Shown here piece by piece: positions 1-13,541 of a DNA stretch of 64,000 bases. Made by a program: the position numbers and the translations under genes. How positions within the stretch are numbered: position 1 is the first letter of the stretch; each line of letters starts with the position of its first letter. The notes below the pieces were generated by a model, which was not told where the DNA came from, ran no database searches, and was given only the letters and a program-made list of their open reading frames with translations. This DNA is from Hoplostethus atlanticus (taxonomy: Eukaryota > Chordata > Actinopteri > Trachichthyiformes > Trachichthyidae): the NCBI GenBank assembly GCA_034670405.1, contig JAXDDX010000003.1, forward strand, positions 5,017,001 to 5,081,000, given 5' to 3'.

Positions 1-3000
1 AAAGAAATCAGTCATTCTATGGAAAATGTTTTTTCCCTTGGATTGAGCATATGAATGCAAAAATAAATGTACAAAAACCTAGATTGGACATTTTGAAATG
101 CTGACTGCATCACGCCCAGGCTATTCCAGGCTATTGCCTGAGGCGGGTGATTTCATTTCTTTATTTCAAAGGAATACATCATTAAAAGTGTTTGCAGAGA
201 GAAACATGCTTTCTGTTGGTGCCCATTAACTTCTATTTATATTTCATGATTTATTTACCAGCAGCTTGACTTATTAGCATAAATTTATCAGGCAATAGTG
301 ACACAAAAGGCCACTCTCGGTTTCACACTGATGCAGAAAACACTGGGATGAATTGGCAGTTCATACTAGAGCTTGCAAATAAACTTTTAAAGACCACCTC
401 TCTTCAACAGGCTCCAACATGTAGAAGGTATCGGGCACGCTGCCACACAGTGCTGAGTCAATGGCTCCCTTTACATCTGGGATCAACATGTATCTCGTAT
501 CCAGATTGTGTCTGGGTATGATTCAGCTGTAGTACATTTACATTTGACTTTAAAATGCATCTGCAGTATACACAATGAAATGGCATTTCTCTTTCCCTAG
601 CAAAACGATTGCCACACATGTCACTTCCTCTCACATTGACGTTGACAGTAAACACCTCACCTCATATGATTCCCACCCAAAGTACTGTGACAACCCATTT
701 GTGACAAGTATGTCACTATCTGAGCTGTTTGCATGCACTTCCTGCTGGGTCTGCACGAAAGATGACTTGTGTTTTTTGTAGTTGCTATGTGTGGATTGAA
801 AAGGCCGTGCATTTACACTTTGCTGTTAATGTGACCAAATGCACCTCCAGAGGTGGTTTGTATGGTTGTATCGTCTTCAGTATGTAAGATCTGTTAGTAC
901 ACTATATGCACCTACGGGTGCCTTTTTCCAAAGGTGTGTGGTCGAGTGTAGCAGACGAGAACTCCTACCAATGTTGGATATGGTGAAGAAAAGGAAAATC
1001 ATCTCTGAATGATGGTATGACGCATCTCCCAATGACTGCATAAATCCTGAGCATAGGAGTTGAAACTCCTACAAATCATCAAGTTAATCACAGAGATCAA
1101 GAGGTTGCTGCACTCCTTTGATCTGTCAATGTAGAATAGAGGAATGATGTGATGAATGTTTTTAGAGGAGACCGTGCGCTTCATCATCAGGAAGACAGGC
1201 GATGTCTCTGCATGCCCCCATAATAAGCTTTAATTCTTTTAATGGCAGCAGACAGAAAGCAATTTCCCTCCTCGTGTCCCTGAAACTTCCAATGTAACAA
1301 TCTGCCCTGCTTTCACTATTAACAATTATAAAACCCATCAGATCTGCATCCAAGCTCAATCAATAGCTCTTATGTTCAGTGTATATTCAGCTTTCAGGAA
1401 TATACTGTACACTGCAGGCAGGTGTTCTGCGTGTTTGTTTGTCCTCCTTTCCTTTTGTCATTTTAGTGGCATCCTCTGTATTTTGATGGTCACAAACTCA
1501 GCACATGAAGACTTTTCTGCCTAGTTGTAAATACTAGTCTGCTCTGGAGTGCCGTAGTTGCACATAACCACAGTAATGTCAAGAGTTTAGCATATTTTTT
1601 AGCCAATGCTGGCGTTGCCGACGTGCAAACACACACTACAACAATTCTGTCAACACATGACGAATTTCACCAGCTCTTATGCATATGTCCGTTTTTAAGA
1701 TTTTGCACCATGGGGGGGGGGCCCCCATGCACCTCTTGAAAAAAATAAAAAATAAATAAATAAATACAACTTAGTTGATGTAGCAAAGTCTGTGAAGTTA
1801 AACTGCTGAGCAAGATGAAGTGAGTAGACCCAAGTGCTGCAAGGGAGGGATTATATCTGGAGATCTTTAATTTCAGTCTTGGGCTTCAAAGGCCTGCAGA
1901 GAGAAAATGAGAGAGCTGGTGAGTGACCAGTGGGCTATCAGCAAATGGGTGGGCAGTGACACAGGGCTCATCACAGTGACCATTCTGCAGGAACACAGAA
2001 GACAAAATTACTCTTATGTGTCTGAATGATTCTGGCTCGGGGAAACAGCCAATTCCATCAGGAATATTACGGGTCAAACAGCAGAAAAATAACACACATG
2101 GAGGAAATAGAAATTATTTCTCGCTGATGATAATACCTTACAGAACCTGCGGGACGTCAGACTTAAGCATCGTTTGTAAAAGATCAGGGAAAATGCTTCA
2201 CTTTCCTATTTGACAGGAAGATAGAAAATTGCTTATATCCAGAAGTACTCCAGCGCACCCAGTTTATTTCCGTATCATCACGGCGGGGGCACGGAATAAG
2301 TACAAAATCAATCCTTTTTAATGCTTATGTGAGAGAAACATCTGGTTTTCAATTAGATATTTAGCAAACCCGACAACAGGGGGTTACCTCAATGCAGCAG
2401 CAGTGTCATTGCAATAATGATGCGGCTAATGTGCCTATTGAACGACATGCGGAACGAGAGCTCAGTCTGCAGCAGTATCTTAAGATAGCTCTATACAGCC
2501 TGTTTCTTCTGATAAGGTGCAATCTGATTCAGAGAGATCAAGCATGCTGCAGGAATTTAAGTCATCTAACGGAAAATAAAACCCTGTCAACAATCCGCAG
2601 ATTAATAAATCCACATGCTGTACAATCAAAGCAGCATGCTTCCTTCATGTTGGTCTCATGTTCCTGTTTGAAAGCCAGCAGTCCACCGTGCTATCTCTGA
2701 TGCCTTTTTGCCTGCATGAGTTTGAATAATACCCTCTGAGCATGCCAGGGGGTTATCAGCCTTCACCTCTCGTACAACCTGTCTTATAAAGTTGTTGGGG
2801 GAAAAAGTGATATTTTTTTTAGTCGAGGAAGCAACATTTGGGAATAAGGAGATAGCTGAAATAAATAAAAAAAAGAGGATCTGCTACAGCTGATAAGACT
2901 TCAGGATGGTGACATTGATTACGGCCTCAGCATGTGGAATTTGCTGATCCAACACAAATGTACCAAATAATACAATGGAAAGGACTACATTTGATTTATA

Positions 3001-4500
3001 ACATCCAATATCAGTGATACTCAAATAGCTTAGTTCAAGGACCACTTTTGGGACGTGACAGGGGGGCTGAGGGCCAGTTGATGAAACTCTCTGTTTTTGC
3101 TGTCAGCCTTTCAGCATTCAACGTAAACATTAATCTTTGCTGCAAAATAGCAGTAACAGCTGTACTGATAAGCTGAAATAAACTTACTAGACCTATATGA
3201 TCAATGCCGGCATCCTGCCACCGCTGCATCCGTCATTGATTAATTCATTTGCAAACCATCATGGTTTGTTTCCAACTTGTTAAAAAGAAATGTGCATTCA
3301 ATGGGTGGCACCGGGACAATCGAGTGAAATCGGCTCCTTTAGCTGTAAACACACAGAAATGTGACTTCTGCTCAGATTATATGATGTGAGACAATATCAG
3401 CTTTTTGAAGCCCTTTTAATTTCAGGTGACTATATGTATTAAGATAGATACACTCAAAAGTGATAGTCCACTTTTGGTACAGCATTGTGTTTCAGTGCAC
3501 ATACATCTATAGGAAATCACAACTACTCAGCCGTCAAAATTGGCTGCAGTAACAGGCTCAAAATCAATGTGTTTTCTGAAATTACTTTCTGTATCCTCTC
3601 ACCGACCGTCATAAGTTATAAGTAAGAACCTGCAGAACCTGAGTGGGTGCAAATAGGGGGCGAATTCTTGATTCTTACCTTATTATGTCCTGATATCTAA
3701 ACTTGATGTTTCTGCTGAAATGATCTGACATCTTCCCTTAAAAGTTATTTTTCTAATTAACATGCTTTGGCAGGAAACCTGAGGCTGAAAACAGTTTAAT
3801 GTATAATGTTTCTCCAAAGAAGTACACAGTGTTATAAGTGACTCTGGTAGATGTTACACGCTATTACACCAAAACAACCTTTAAATATGTTTTTGTTGTC
3901 ATGGAAACAGCCAAATAACCAGTCCTCCAAGGCTGTCAGACCCTGATGGCGTGAGGCTTTTTTTGATGATAAGATGAGCTGACAATATTTTTAGAGTACT
4001 GTCCCCATGAAAGTAGGAGAAAGCCATCATACTGACTCAGGATTTCAAAAGTCATTTCACCCAAGAAGAGTGTCATCTTTGAGGAAGTCGGGCTCGGTAA
4101 GCAAAATCACATTGCACGGTGCATTTGGAAACAAAGTTTGCATGGAGATCTCTGCGCCCAGAGTGGCCGCTGTAAAATAACCTGTCGATAAACTGGATCC
4201 TGCCAGTTTGCTTGCCCAAGTTTCCAGAGGGGTGGACAGTTTTCATGTGATGAATTATGGCAGAAAATGATTGTGAAGGGTGCAACAACAACAGCTTTTT
4301 TTTTTTGCAGAGGTTTTCTGACTAATTCATAGAACAAACATCATGCACAATCTATTTAGGTGGATAGCAGAAGGTAAGCAAATCGGTGTCATTCATCATG
4401 AAAACTCCACTTATATCTTTAAAGATGTGAATGGAAACTCTGAGGAAGGTTGAGGGGCGTGGTTGGGTACACCTTTATACACTGTGTGTGTTTGCATGCA
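1..4500. other. intergenic sequence, no gene found
   Basis: AT-rich single-copy-looking sequence. The short open frames on both strands lack homology I recognise, and none is flanked by convincing splice sites. A run of about ten G followed by five C occurs at 1712-1726. Nothing else stands out. Confidence 0.6.
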
Positions 4501-4504
4501 ATGT

Positions 4505-4509
4505 ATGTG

Positions 4510-4541
<32 letters not shown>
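4505..4541. repeat. (GT)n microsatellite
   Basis: Near-perfect GT dinucleotide array with one GC interruption near its start. The Val/Cys-rich and His/Thr-rich open frames over it are artefacts of the repeat. Confidence 0.95.
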
Positions 4542-4544
4542 AGA

Positions 4545-5610
4545 AAACCACAGGACCCAAAGGAAGGTGATGTACTGCTGTTTGAGTTGAAGCCAGCTTT
4601 GGGGTGCGTGGGCTTCATTATCTGTTTGGCCGCCAGAGCACAGGGTTGTGCTTATGGTGTGATAACACAGGACCCACGCACAAAGCTGGCTTAGTCTCCT
4701 AGAAAAAGTTCTTTTAATCAGCCTGATGCGCTTAGTGAGCAAAGACTGTGGGAATTGAAGTGAGGAAACTCAGGTCAGATAATGAGACTTACATCTGTAG
4801 CATGCAGAATGTGATTTCCTTGAATCCAGCGGAGGAAGAAGAAAAGCTCATTATCCTTATCAGTTGTCGGAGAAGCACGATATCGATATTGTGCATATTT
4901 CGCGAGTCTCTCGTCGAAAATTAGCCAAATTCCTCTTTTCTCGTTTGCATTTTATATGTCCGTTTTCATACTCCACACATTCAAATGCATGAGGCCACTG
5001 TTTCAATTTGTCATTATACTTTATTTTTGCACCCTTTTTATTCATTTCTGAGAAAGCTGACAGTTAATTGAACAGATGGATGATAGTCGTGTCTGTCGCT
5101 AACTTTCCCTGGAGACTGCCTGTCCTCTCCCTCTGGAAGGGAGCAGCTCGGGCTTTTTTTAAGCAACAAGCAACAGAGGAAATAAAATGTGATGAGTGTG
5201 GGGGGAAAAGATATGAAAAATGGTTCATCAAGCGATGCGGCAATAGACACAGAAACATTGAGTAATTATGGCTGACACTGATTCGTTATTTGACTAATCA
5301 CTGCAACAGTCAAGTGTGATTATGACATTTTTGCTGAAACCTTGTCTTATTTCATAAAGGTCCTTTCCTATGAACTGAGCCCAAGTACAGGCAGAAAATT
5401 GACAGCGGTACAGTGTCTTGCTCAAGGACACTTAAGCGGTTTGGGCACTTGCTGTCATGAGAAGTCACATCATCAACGCTCCCTGTAAACGAATGCAATG
5501 TGTAAAGGAGGGTCCATCTGTATGGTAACAACAGGCCAGCTATCGTGACTTCAGCCGGAGTCCAGCAGCATTTGATCAGAGGAATAGATTTATTAGCTAG
5601 TTAGTTTTAT
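4545..5610. other. intergenic sequence with a SINE-like motif
   Basis: No gene seen. Around 5411-5440 there is a 'cagtgtcttgctcaagga' type motif that recurs in teleost interspersed repeats. It may be a decayed SINE tail, but no polymerase III boxes were identified next to it. Confidence 0.4.
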
Positions 5611-5910
5611 GCTCTAGAGCCCACTGGTTCCTACCCTGGGCCCCCAGTGAGCCGCCACACGATTTTGCAGGGTTGTGACATGATTAATGAAATGTGAAAA
5701 ATATAAACTATATCTCTGATAAGTTTAATTTGTGTTTTCCTTTTTCGCTGTGAAATAACCCATCTTCTTCTAACGATTTTCTCCAGCAAAATTGCTTGAT
5801 TAGGGAAAATAATGATCTCCGGCGTCAGAGTTCAGCCCAGTACAGCTGCAGACAGGGTGATGCTGTGTTTTGCCTCAAGCCAGTGAAGGTTGGGAACTAG
5901 CTGCTCTAGT
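5611..5910. mobile_element. non-autonomous hAT MITE with 8-bp target duplication
   Basis: The element body is 5619-5902 (284 bp). It is bounded by GCTCTAGA at 5611-5618 and GCTCTAGT at 5903-5910, an 8-bp duplication with one mismatch, the length typical of hAT elements. The ends are imperfect inverted repeats of the hAT 'CAGTGGTTCCCAACC' kind: left 'cactggttcctaccct', right (reverse complement) 'agctagttcccaacct'. No transposase frame is present. Confidence 0.75.
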
Positions 5911-6509
5911 CTGAGCCACATTTGGCCTCTAAATGAATGCATTACATCCCACAACCTGCTGCTGATGCTGCAATCACAATGCTGATCAATGCCGCTACAC
6001 TGATGCAGGGTTTTAAACAATTAATTAATACCGGGGCACCATGCCAGTGATGCTCCAGCACCAGAATCGACCAAACTACCAAAGTGAATTCAACACATCG
6101 ATCACTGGTGTTAGAATGCAATATTTCTGCATTTGTGATCAACTGATGAAGGATATTATCATGAAACCTCTGCTCTCCTTTTCCTTTTCAACACATGCAA
6201 CACCTACAGCACAATGCAATTTTCAACACAGGCTTAAAATCAACGATGCGTCTGTAATGGATTTTCCAACATTTGAAATGACTGACTGAGCAATGAGCAA
6301 TGTGAATGTGCATCTGGTATGACCACGGCAGGGCATGAAGCAAGCAAGTGCATGTGTGGCGCACGGCTTATTCACTTTATTTAAGCAAAAAAAAGAATCA
6401 AAAAAGAATTACAGCAGAAACAGAATTACAAGGGAGGTGAACTGGACATTTTTTTTTTTTTGTGTTGAAGCAGCTTTGGTGGAATCGCCATGAGACTGCT
6501 GAGGGAGTT

Positions 6510-6765
6510 CTCAACTCTGCATCCCCTATTAGTATTTTACAAGAGAGGTCAGGGCTGGCTGAGCTAATGCTGCCCATGATGCTCCAAGCTACTCATGCAT
6601 GTTTTACATCCTGTTACACTGCTGTTAGATTGTGTCTATAGACTCTCTGGAGCCGGCGAGGTGACTTCTCCTGTAGAGGTTAATGCTTTAGCTCCACTTT
6701 TCAACTTGTAAGCCGTTTTGTAATCAACAGTTTAGTGGTGCAGTTTATACACTGGATTGTTTTTT
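6510..6765 (+). repeat. dispersed repeat, copy 1 of a local pair
   Basis: From 'tcaactctgcatcccctatt' onward this segment matches 7672-7925 along about 250 bp. Shared blocks include the 'cctattagtatt' start, 'gatgctcc', 'gttttacatcct', 'tctctggagccggc' and the 'gtgcagtttatacac' end. The two copies have drifted by substitutions and small indels. The start 'gttctcaact' resembles a hAT terminus. The family is not identified. Confidence 0.75.
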
Positions 6766-7147
6766 TTCGTGGCAATAGTTTCAGTCTCTCTATATTATGA
6801 CCTCTATAATAACACAGGCTCAGTAAAAATAAGAAAAAGGTATGCAACACTGCAGCTTTTATCACTGGAACGGCACTTTTCTTTGTCAGAAATATTGAAT
6901 CTTTTTTTTTATTTTTTGGAGAAAAAACGAGCTAGAAATGAACTAGTATTTTGCTGCCTATAGCCATAATAAAGGCTTATTTCCTCATGTAGGCTCTGTG
7001 CAGCGTGCCAGTCCCAGTCGTGTCTCATGTCTTGACGTGAAAGAAGCCTGAAAGAGCAAGATTAAGATTACGGCTACAGCATATCAAGAAGCAAATGTAT
7101 CATTTGTCATTTGGAATATAAGACTGTCATTGTAGTGGGAAGATCCC

Positions 7148-7150
<3 letters not shown>

Positions 7151-7183
<33 letters not shown>
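7151..7183. repeat. (GT)n microsatellite
   Basis: Perfect GT dinucleotide run of about 33 bp lying between the two copies of the dispersed repeat. Confidence 0.95.
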
Positions 7184-7186
<3 letters not shown>

Positions 7187-7663
7187 CTGTGCTTCCCTCC
7201 CCTGCAGCTATTCAGCAGGCTGTGGGAAGTGTCCCCATTTAACTCCTCTGTTTAAATATGGGTTAAAAATACAACACCTGTATGTGTGCAATGAACTGAC
7301 GATCCACAGAGTGTTCATTTGTTTTGTTGTAATAAAATCTTTTATATTTTATATGTTCAAACTCTGAAATTGTGTCTCTGCCTCAGCTGGGGGGATTCAA
7401 ATACCATTTTTGCATTTTTTAACACATTTTAGTGATGTTGCCAATGAACTGAAACTTCACTGGGGATAAGAAAACAGTAACAAATGATGCTTGAATTTCA
7501 AGATTAGGTTGGTTAGAGGTTCTTTAGGCTCATATTTTCATTTTCTTTTCTATTTTGTGCGTGCCATTTGTTACCATTTGCTGTGAATAAAATGATGTAG
7601 CGCCCAGATTTGCTTTCAGGAGTGGCTGTGAACCAGATGTAGCCTGTGTGTCACAGGACTGGG

Positions 7664-7925
7664 TGGTTCCCAACCATGCGTTCCCTATTAGTATTATATA
7701 AGAGATGTCAGGGCTGCCTTAGCTAATGCTCCTCGAGATGCTCCGAGCTACTCATCCTTGTTTTACATCCTCTTACTCTGCTGTTAGATTGTACTTCAGA
7801 ATCTCTAGAGCCGGCTGGGTCGCTGCTGTTGTGCAGGTCTTTGCTCTACTTTTCAAATATGAACCATATTGTAACCATATTATGTTGGTAAAGTGCAGTG
7901 TATACACAGCGTTTCAATTAAATAG
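7664..7925 (+). repeat. dispersed repeat, copy 2 of a local pair
   Basis: Same orientation as the copy at 6510-6765 and about 1.16 kb downstream. It begins 'gtggttcccaacc', a better match to hAT terminal repeats than copy 1. It continues through 'cctattagtattatataaga' and ends near 'gtgcagtgtatacaca'. The family is unidentified, and either separate insertion or local duplication is possible. Confidence 0.75.
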
Positions 7926-7929
7926 GACA

Positions 7930-10690
7930 AGTTGGTATGCAGCCTCATAAAGGCGGCAGATTTTTCTAATAGTTGGTTTGAGTTTTTGCGAGGCAAATTG
8001 TGTGCAACACTAAAAATAATCCAAATCAAAATGACTTACAGAGGCGGATTGTCTGGTTTTAGGCAGTGCAGCATCTCAAACAACTCAAAGTCAATAACAT
8101 CTTTTGAAAAAAAACACCTGCCGCGAGTGAACCGACACCTCTCCCTGAAAGATGGACTCTTCTGTGGCTGCAAGTGAAAACAATTGAACATTTTCTACAT
8201 TCTGCAGTGAAACAAAATGTCTCTTCTGTTGAGCATCAGCTTGAGGTGAGGGAGAGGATAGCATTTAATGTCATCTGGCCACTGCTCCTCCCCCATACAG
8301 AGCTGAGTAATTTTATGCTCTAATTCTTTCCTTTAAATTAGGCAGAAGGCATAAAATACGAAAAAGGCAGAGATATTTTGAGAGGTCATGTGATTTGCGG
8401 CATAAATACTTAACAACCACTTGAAATCAAAGGTTTTATTATGTCATGTGTGCAAATATTGTTTCATCTGTTACTTGATTCAATTCAAGAGTATTCTCTA
8501 ATGTGATCCTTTATTTACCCGTGAAATAAAATGTGATTGCAGCCATAAAATAATCTGCCATCCAGTAATAATCTGGGTTGTAATGTAATGCAAAGACTTT
8601 TACAGACACCTGATCAAAAGTTCACAATAAAAAACGGACGGTTCTTTTTGATCCGTAACAAATCACACGATGAAACGTTTCTGATGAGCCCTTCACTGAG
8701 TCTTTGCTCTAAATGTGAAGGTTTAAAGTTTTGTAACACATCATTTACAGAAAACAGGAGATTACTGTGTGTGATAGAGAAACACTTAACACAATTACCT
8801 TTCTGTTATCGGACATGACTCTTATAGTTCTGTTTAACACTTTCTAATATACAGTTACAATTACTGTCTGTGATATTTTGCAAATGTATGATGTCGCTTC
8901 TCACACCTTCATCTTCATCTAAGCAGCGCGTTGTAGGGAATAAATTAATCGCTGTCAAATGTGAACCATCTCCCCCTTACCTACGGACATTTATGAGGTG
9001 TTATTTCTCCCATGTATTAGTAAATTGCATGCAAGCAATTCATTTCCCTCAAGGCACCTTGTCGTTTTTCTCATCTGAACAGAGCGACTGGGGCAGCGAG
9101 CTATATGGGAGATATATTAGTGTCCAGGAGCACAACACTGAGAGGGTAGGGCCTGTCTCAGTGATTTATTCCAAATCCAAAAACCCTGCAGGAGCGTGTT
9201 GTCAATCCCATTGGCATCACCTTAAGGTCACATCAAAGCACTGAGTTGGAAAAAACAGAGACAGTTGTTTACAAATTCAGCCGCCTTTTTTTGTTCTTTG
9301 TTGGAGATGGGAATTAAAAAGCAAATTGGGGCTGCAGTTGTGGTATTAAATATACAGAGAAGGGTGACATATTTCTGAAATTTGACTGGCATTTTGTTGG
9401 CCTGAACAACAAGCGGCAGTGCATCCGCATCAATCAATTATGCTGGACTCTGTGTCTTTCTCTTGTTTTGCAAGACGCTCGGGAGACTTTTTTCAAGCGC
9501 GCTTCATGGTCATCTGCTCAACTGCAATCGCAACACATGGACGCACACATGCATATGAGTGTTTACCAATTTTTGAGCAGGCTGCTCGCTGTATTTTGAG
9601 GTTCAGCGCAATTTGTAAGATAGAAGGATAAAACACCCACAGATCAACGCAAAAACAGGAAATTCAGTATAGCGTTGGAGGCAGTTGGAGACAGTCCTCT
9701 CGAATCATGCTGCTGGCGTTTCTCTTAATGCAAAGAACCAAACTGAGAAGCCAAAGTATCACCTTAAAACACAAAGTGCAAAGCTCTAAATCAGCTCAAT
9801 ATTTAGTTAATGTCCATCAGTAGACATCCAGATCACTAAATCAAACCAACATGTCACTTTAAACAACACTTGCCAGTTAGTAGCACTGTGACACCACTAG
9901 ATAAAAGCCTGTTAGAAAACTAGTAACATCATTTTTGATTTCTAATATTATTTTTACTTTTATTTGGGTTACTATTACTGTAAAATAGTGTAATGTTTTG
10001 AGTCCCTGTTTTGTGTACACCTTGCAGTATTGTGCTCCTACCATAAAAACCCAGTTTGGAAACATACTGACTAAAGCAGGCATGTACCGGTCACCAAACA
10101 TGGTCTTGACAGTAACAAAACAACAGTGTGATCCGTCTGTGATCACTGAAACGCCATTAATTTCCTACGCACTGACGTAGCTGATGTATTCTGTCCCAGT
10201 GTGATGGAAGTACAGACATTACCCTCCCATCCCTGACCACGTTGTACGCCCAGTGGGAAGCATGCATCCCAATAAAGTTTATTCATGAGGACAGGCGAGT
10301 GTCTCCTGCATTATAAATAGACCGGAGCTCTCACCCGCAGTTAGCATCTCACAGCAACTTTCAAGTTGCCACAGGTTTGTGCTCTGAAATGCTGTAACGT
10401 ATCTTAAGAAGGACAATGGATGTGTTTTATTGTAGGTCCAATCAGAGGACAGCGCCACTTGATTTGAGAATTTGCTTTTTATTCCTGCATTTGAACACCA
10501 TTTAGTATGTATTTATGAAACAAGAGAATGAACATTTGAAATCTGAAATCATGTCCGCTCTATTGATTGACTATTAACCCATAATGCATGCTTGAGCTGA
10601 TATACCTCAATTAGCGTTATTTTCTAGTGCTGCTCACAGTGAAAACACACCTCCAGTAAAACCCCCCACAACATAGACTCATGCTCGGTG
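7930..10690. other. intergenic sequence, no gene found
   Basis: No exon or repeat with a recognisable family. The stretch 8890-9090 has balanced composition and lacks simple repeats, with homeodomain-like TTAAT and octamer-like ATTGCAT words. It is a possible conserved non-coding element, but conservation cannot be judged from one sequence. Confidence 0.4.
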
Positions 10691-10695
10691 ACCTT

Positions 10696-10925
10696 CCTCG
10701 GCTGACCCGGTGGTGTAGCAGGCTGGTGCATGGTCTGTGTGCTTGCAACATTGCAGGTTTGAATGCAAGTCATAGCCTTCGTTACATTACATTACATTAC
10801 GTTGCATTACATTACATTACATTACATTACATTACATTACATTACATTACATTTAGCAGATGCTTTTATCCAAAGCGACTTAGAATAAGTGCATTCAACA
10901 TAGGTAGGCAAGAGAACTACTAGTC
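10696..10925 (+). mobile_element. tRNA-derived SINE-like element with (CATTA)n array
   Basis: The head at about 10703-10775 has an A-box-like 'tggtgtagcagg' and a B-box-like 'ggtttgaatgc', as in tRNA-derived SINEs. A CATTA pentanucleotide array follows at about 10783-10853. After it comes 'gcagatgcttttatccaaag', a sequence widespread as an interspersed repeat in teleosts. It is not a functional tRNA gene: no cloverleaf can be completed. Confidence 0.65.
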
Positions 10926-10929
10926 ACCA

Positions 10930-12860
10930 GAAATCGTAAGTGCGTTTCCTTCCTCAACAAGCATCTGAAAGCAAAACCAGCGCTGAGGTAAAAGTGCATG
11001 TCATCTCTCCACTCACTAACAAAAAAAAGGGCAAAAACAACATCTCTAATCTGAGGCAAACTGAACTAGCATTCACAAGAACACATTTCAATTGAAATTC
11101 CACAGCGTTCCCCTTTAAATGACAAAAGCAGGTTTTTTATCTTCAGGCATATTTTATTCAAAAGCGTAATGTCGCCAGACCCTCCTCTATCAGACCTCTG
11201 GAAGACTTCTTTGTGCCGCCGCTGCTCTGTGACTTAAATTTTGATGATCGAGTCAAACTGATTGCGGCACATGAAACGGAGGTGATTATCCAGATAGACT
11301 AGATAGGAAAATGTAGCCAATTATGTGTGATGGGGAAAAAAGGTTGATAAAAAATGAGTTTTGACGCCGCTTCTTCCTCTTTTGTGACATTTCTTCTTTT
11401 GCCTGACCACATTTTACCTCAAGGCCTCCTCAGACCTCTGAGAGTAGCAAAGACACACTATGTATTTCTAGACTATTCACTAAACAGCAGCATCAATACA
11501 TGTTCAACTCCATCAATCGTATAAACTAATGTTGGCCTCGCCTCCTGGGTCCTTCCTGAGGATAATGTGTATTGATTTAGAGATGATTTTTATTGAAAAA
11601 TGACACGGTACCGTCGTGAAATGTCACATCAAACAGGAATTGTCACGACGTTTTTGTCAATTTATGCTTACTTACAATGCAGAGCCTTGTCTTTCTCAGG
11701 GAGTTGATGCCATGTAATGTTTTCATATTGCAAGTATCAAATGCTTTCATAAGTGGAGTGAAGAAAGCTTGTGAGTCTGTAGCAGCCACATTTTTTAAGG
11801 GTTTAAGTTTACGTATCCATCTTGGATTCAGATCCTGGAGCTTTTAGAGCCCTGATCCGTTCTTGAGCATTCACGTTTATGTGTGCACACAACTTACAAA
11901 CATTATGTGCTCCTGGGTATCATAACACAAGTTGAATTACCCGTGATTGGTTAGAGGTGTGTGTTGGATGCTCATTTATTTTTATGGTATTTCTGTGTTT
12001 TTTGCAGCAAAATTTCCCTGGATGTTATGGTATTTTACTTCTTTCTGATGGATGTGTTTTTCTTCTCTCAGGCCGACTCTTAGGGCAACACAAACTTTTT
12101 TTTATTAACTGTGGCAAAGTTTGAAAGTTTTGAGTGAAGGAGGTTTTAGGATGTTTTTGGAATTGTCAACGTCCAGATGTCGTTTTATTCAACCGAAATT
12201 ATTCTGTTTGTGAACAAAATGAATGCATTTATTTTGTACTTCCAGTTTAGAGGTTTCAAACTCCAGATTAAAATCAGGACGCACGTTACAATATCAGATG
12301 TGCTGCTCCCAAACTCATTTTATATCCTTTTTTCTCCTCATAAAAAGATAATTTCCTTTTGTCTGAGATAAATAACCGCCAAAATACATTAGGGTGGTTT
12401 TATATTGTGAGTAATACGAAGGAAGTGCTGCCCCCAGCAATGTCAGAGTAAGTTACAGTCATCCAGAAATAGGTACTGAGGATGGGAGGTGAACATGTCA
12501 TCCTGACTTAGGTCAAGAGAACAGGAGCTTGGGAGAGAGAACAAAAGCAGCCTAACTGCTTCCCACAACCACAGAAGACCTTTGTTTCATGCAGCACAAT
12601 TACAGCTGATGCGCACGCTAAAGAAATGACATGGGATCAAATATGTTATATATCTCTCGAGCACGACGGTGCAGTATCAGTATTCCTTCAAACGAGAGAG
12701 CTGAGCGACATATTCACAGTCACAGTTCCTCAATTACTTTGTCGTCTAGAAACCTGACCTCGCTGGTTTTAGGAGGTGAAGTAAACTAGCGACCACAGCT
12801 GGCGACTCGCGGTACACTAATAACGGCTAAATACAAAACAACCAGAGCAGAAAGAGATAT
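10930..12860. other. intergenic sequence, no gene found
   Basis: AT-rich sequence with short unconvincing open frames. No repeat family or regulatory element is recognised. Confidence 0.5.
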
Positions 12861-12865
12861 CAGAG

Positions 12866-13010
12866 ACACCTGAAAAAGATTGCTGTGGTGTGGTTGTAGA
12901 TCCATTAAGTAGCGTGATAAATAAGTAAATAGTCTGATAACTAACATTTGATCCATTTGATTACTGTCTGAGAGCATTACAAGTTGTAGTTGGGAAGAGT
13001 CAGCTCAGTT
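12866..13010 (+). repeat. dispersed repeat shared with 55357-55510
   Basis: Begins 'cctgaaaaagattgctgtgg' and runs through 'tgtagatccattaagtagcg' to 'gcattacaagttgtag'. The same order of words occurs at 55357-55510 on the same strand, so this is an interspersed repeat of unknown family. Confidence 0.7.
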
Positions 13011-13504
13011 AAAGTCAAAATGTAGGAGTTTGTATGTCTGTAGGAGTTTGATAAGGTTGCACGGTTGCTAACTTGGCAATTCTGTTGCTAGATTTAACAA
13101 CTTTTCAGACAAGGGAAGCGCATTTCTGGGGGGGGATTTTGAAGCACTGTGATCATCAGACGAGGTTTGTTCCAGACTTCCAAAGAAGTCTGCTGATAAA
13201 TACCACCTTGTTCTATGACGTATTTCAGAAAGGGGACTGTACAGTCAGTAGCTTCCTCTTTCACAATAGGCAGAAATGAACCTTCGGCTCCCTGATGTGT
13301 TGTAGCAGATATAGTCATACGATGTCATCTGGTACTTACTTTCCTCGGGAGAAACTTGGCAACGCTGTCGTTGAAATTTCTGAATTTCAAAAACTCACCT
13401 TCACAATTAAAAAATAAATTAACCGTGTCGACTGAATTCTGTTGAGATGGACAAATTGTACATTTAGGAATACATCCAACCACTGACAGACATTGTTACC
13501 CCAC

Positions 13505-13506
<2 letters not shown>

Positions 13507-13539
<33 letters not shown>
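13507..13539. repeat. (CA)n microsatellite
   Basis: Perfect CA dinucleotide array of about 33 bp. Confidence 0.95.

Positions 13540-13541
<2 letters not shown>

Noticed and set aside
10703-10775. Possible tRNA gene (also 31837-31880 and 41600-41662)
   Set aside because: Only A- and B-box-like words are present. No complete cloverleaf forms and SINE sequence follows.
10783-10853. CATTA array as a CRISPR-like repeat
   Set aside because: It is a head-to-tail pentanucleotide microsatellite with no spacers, in a vertebrate genome.
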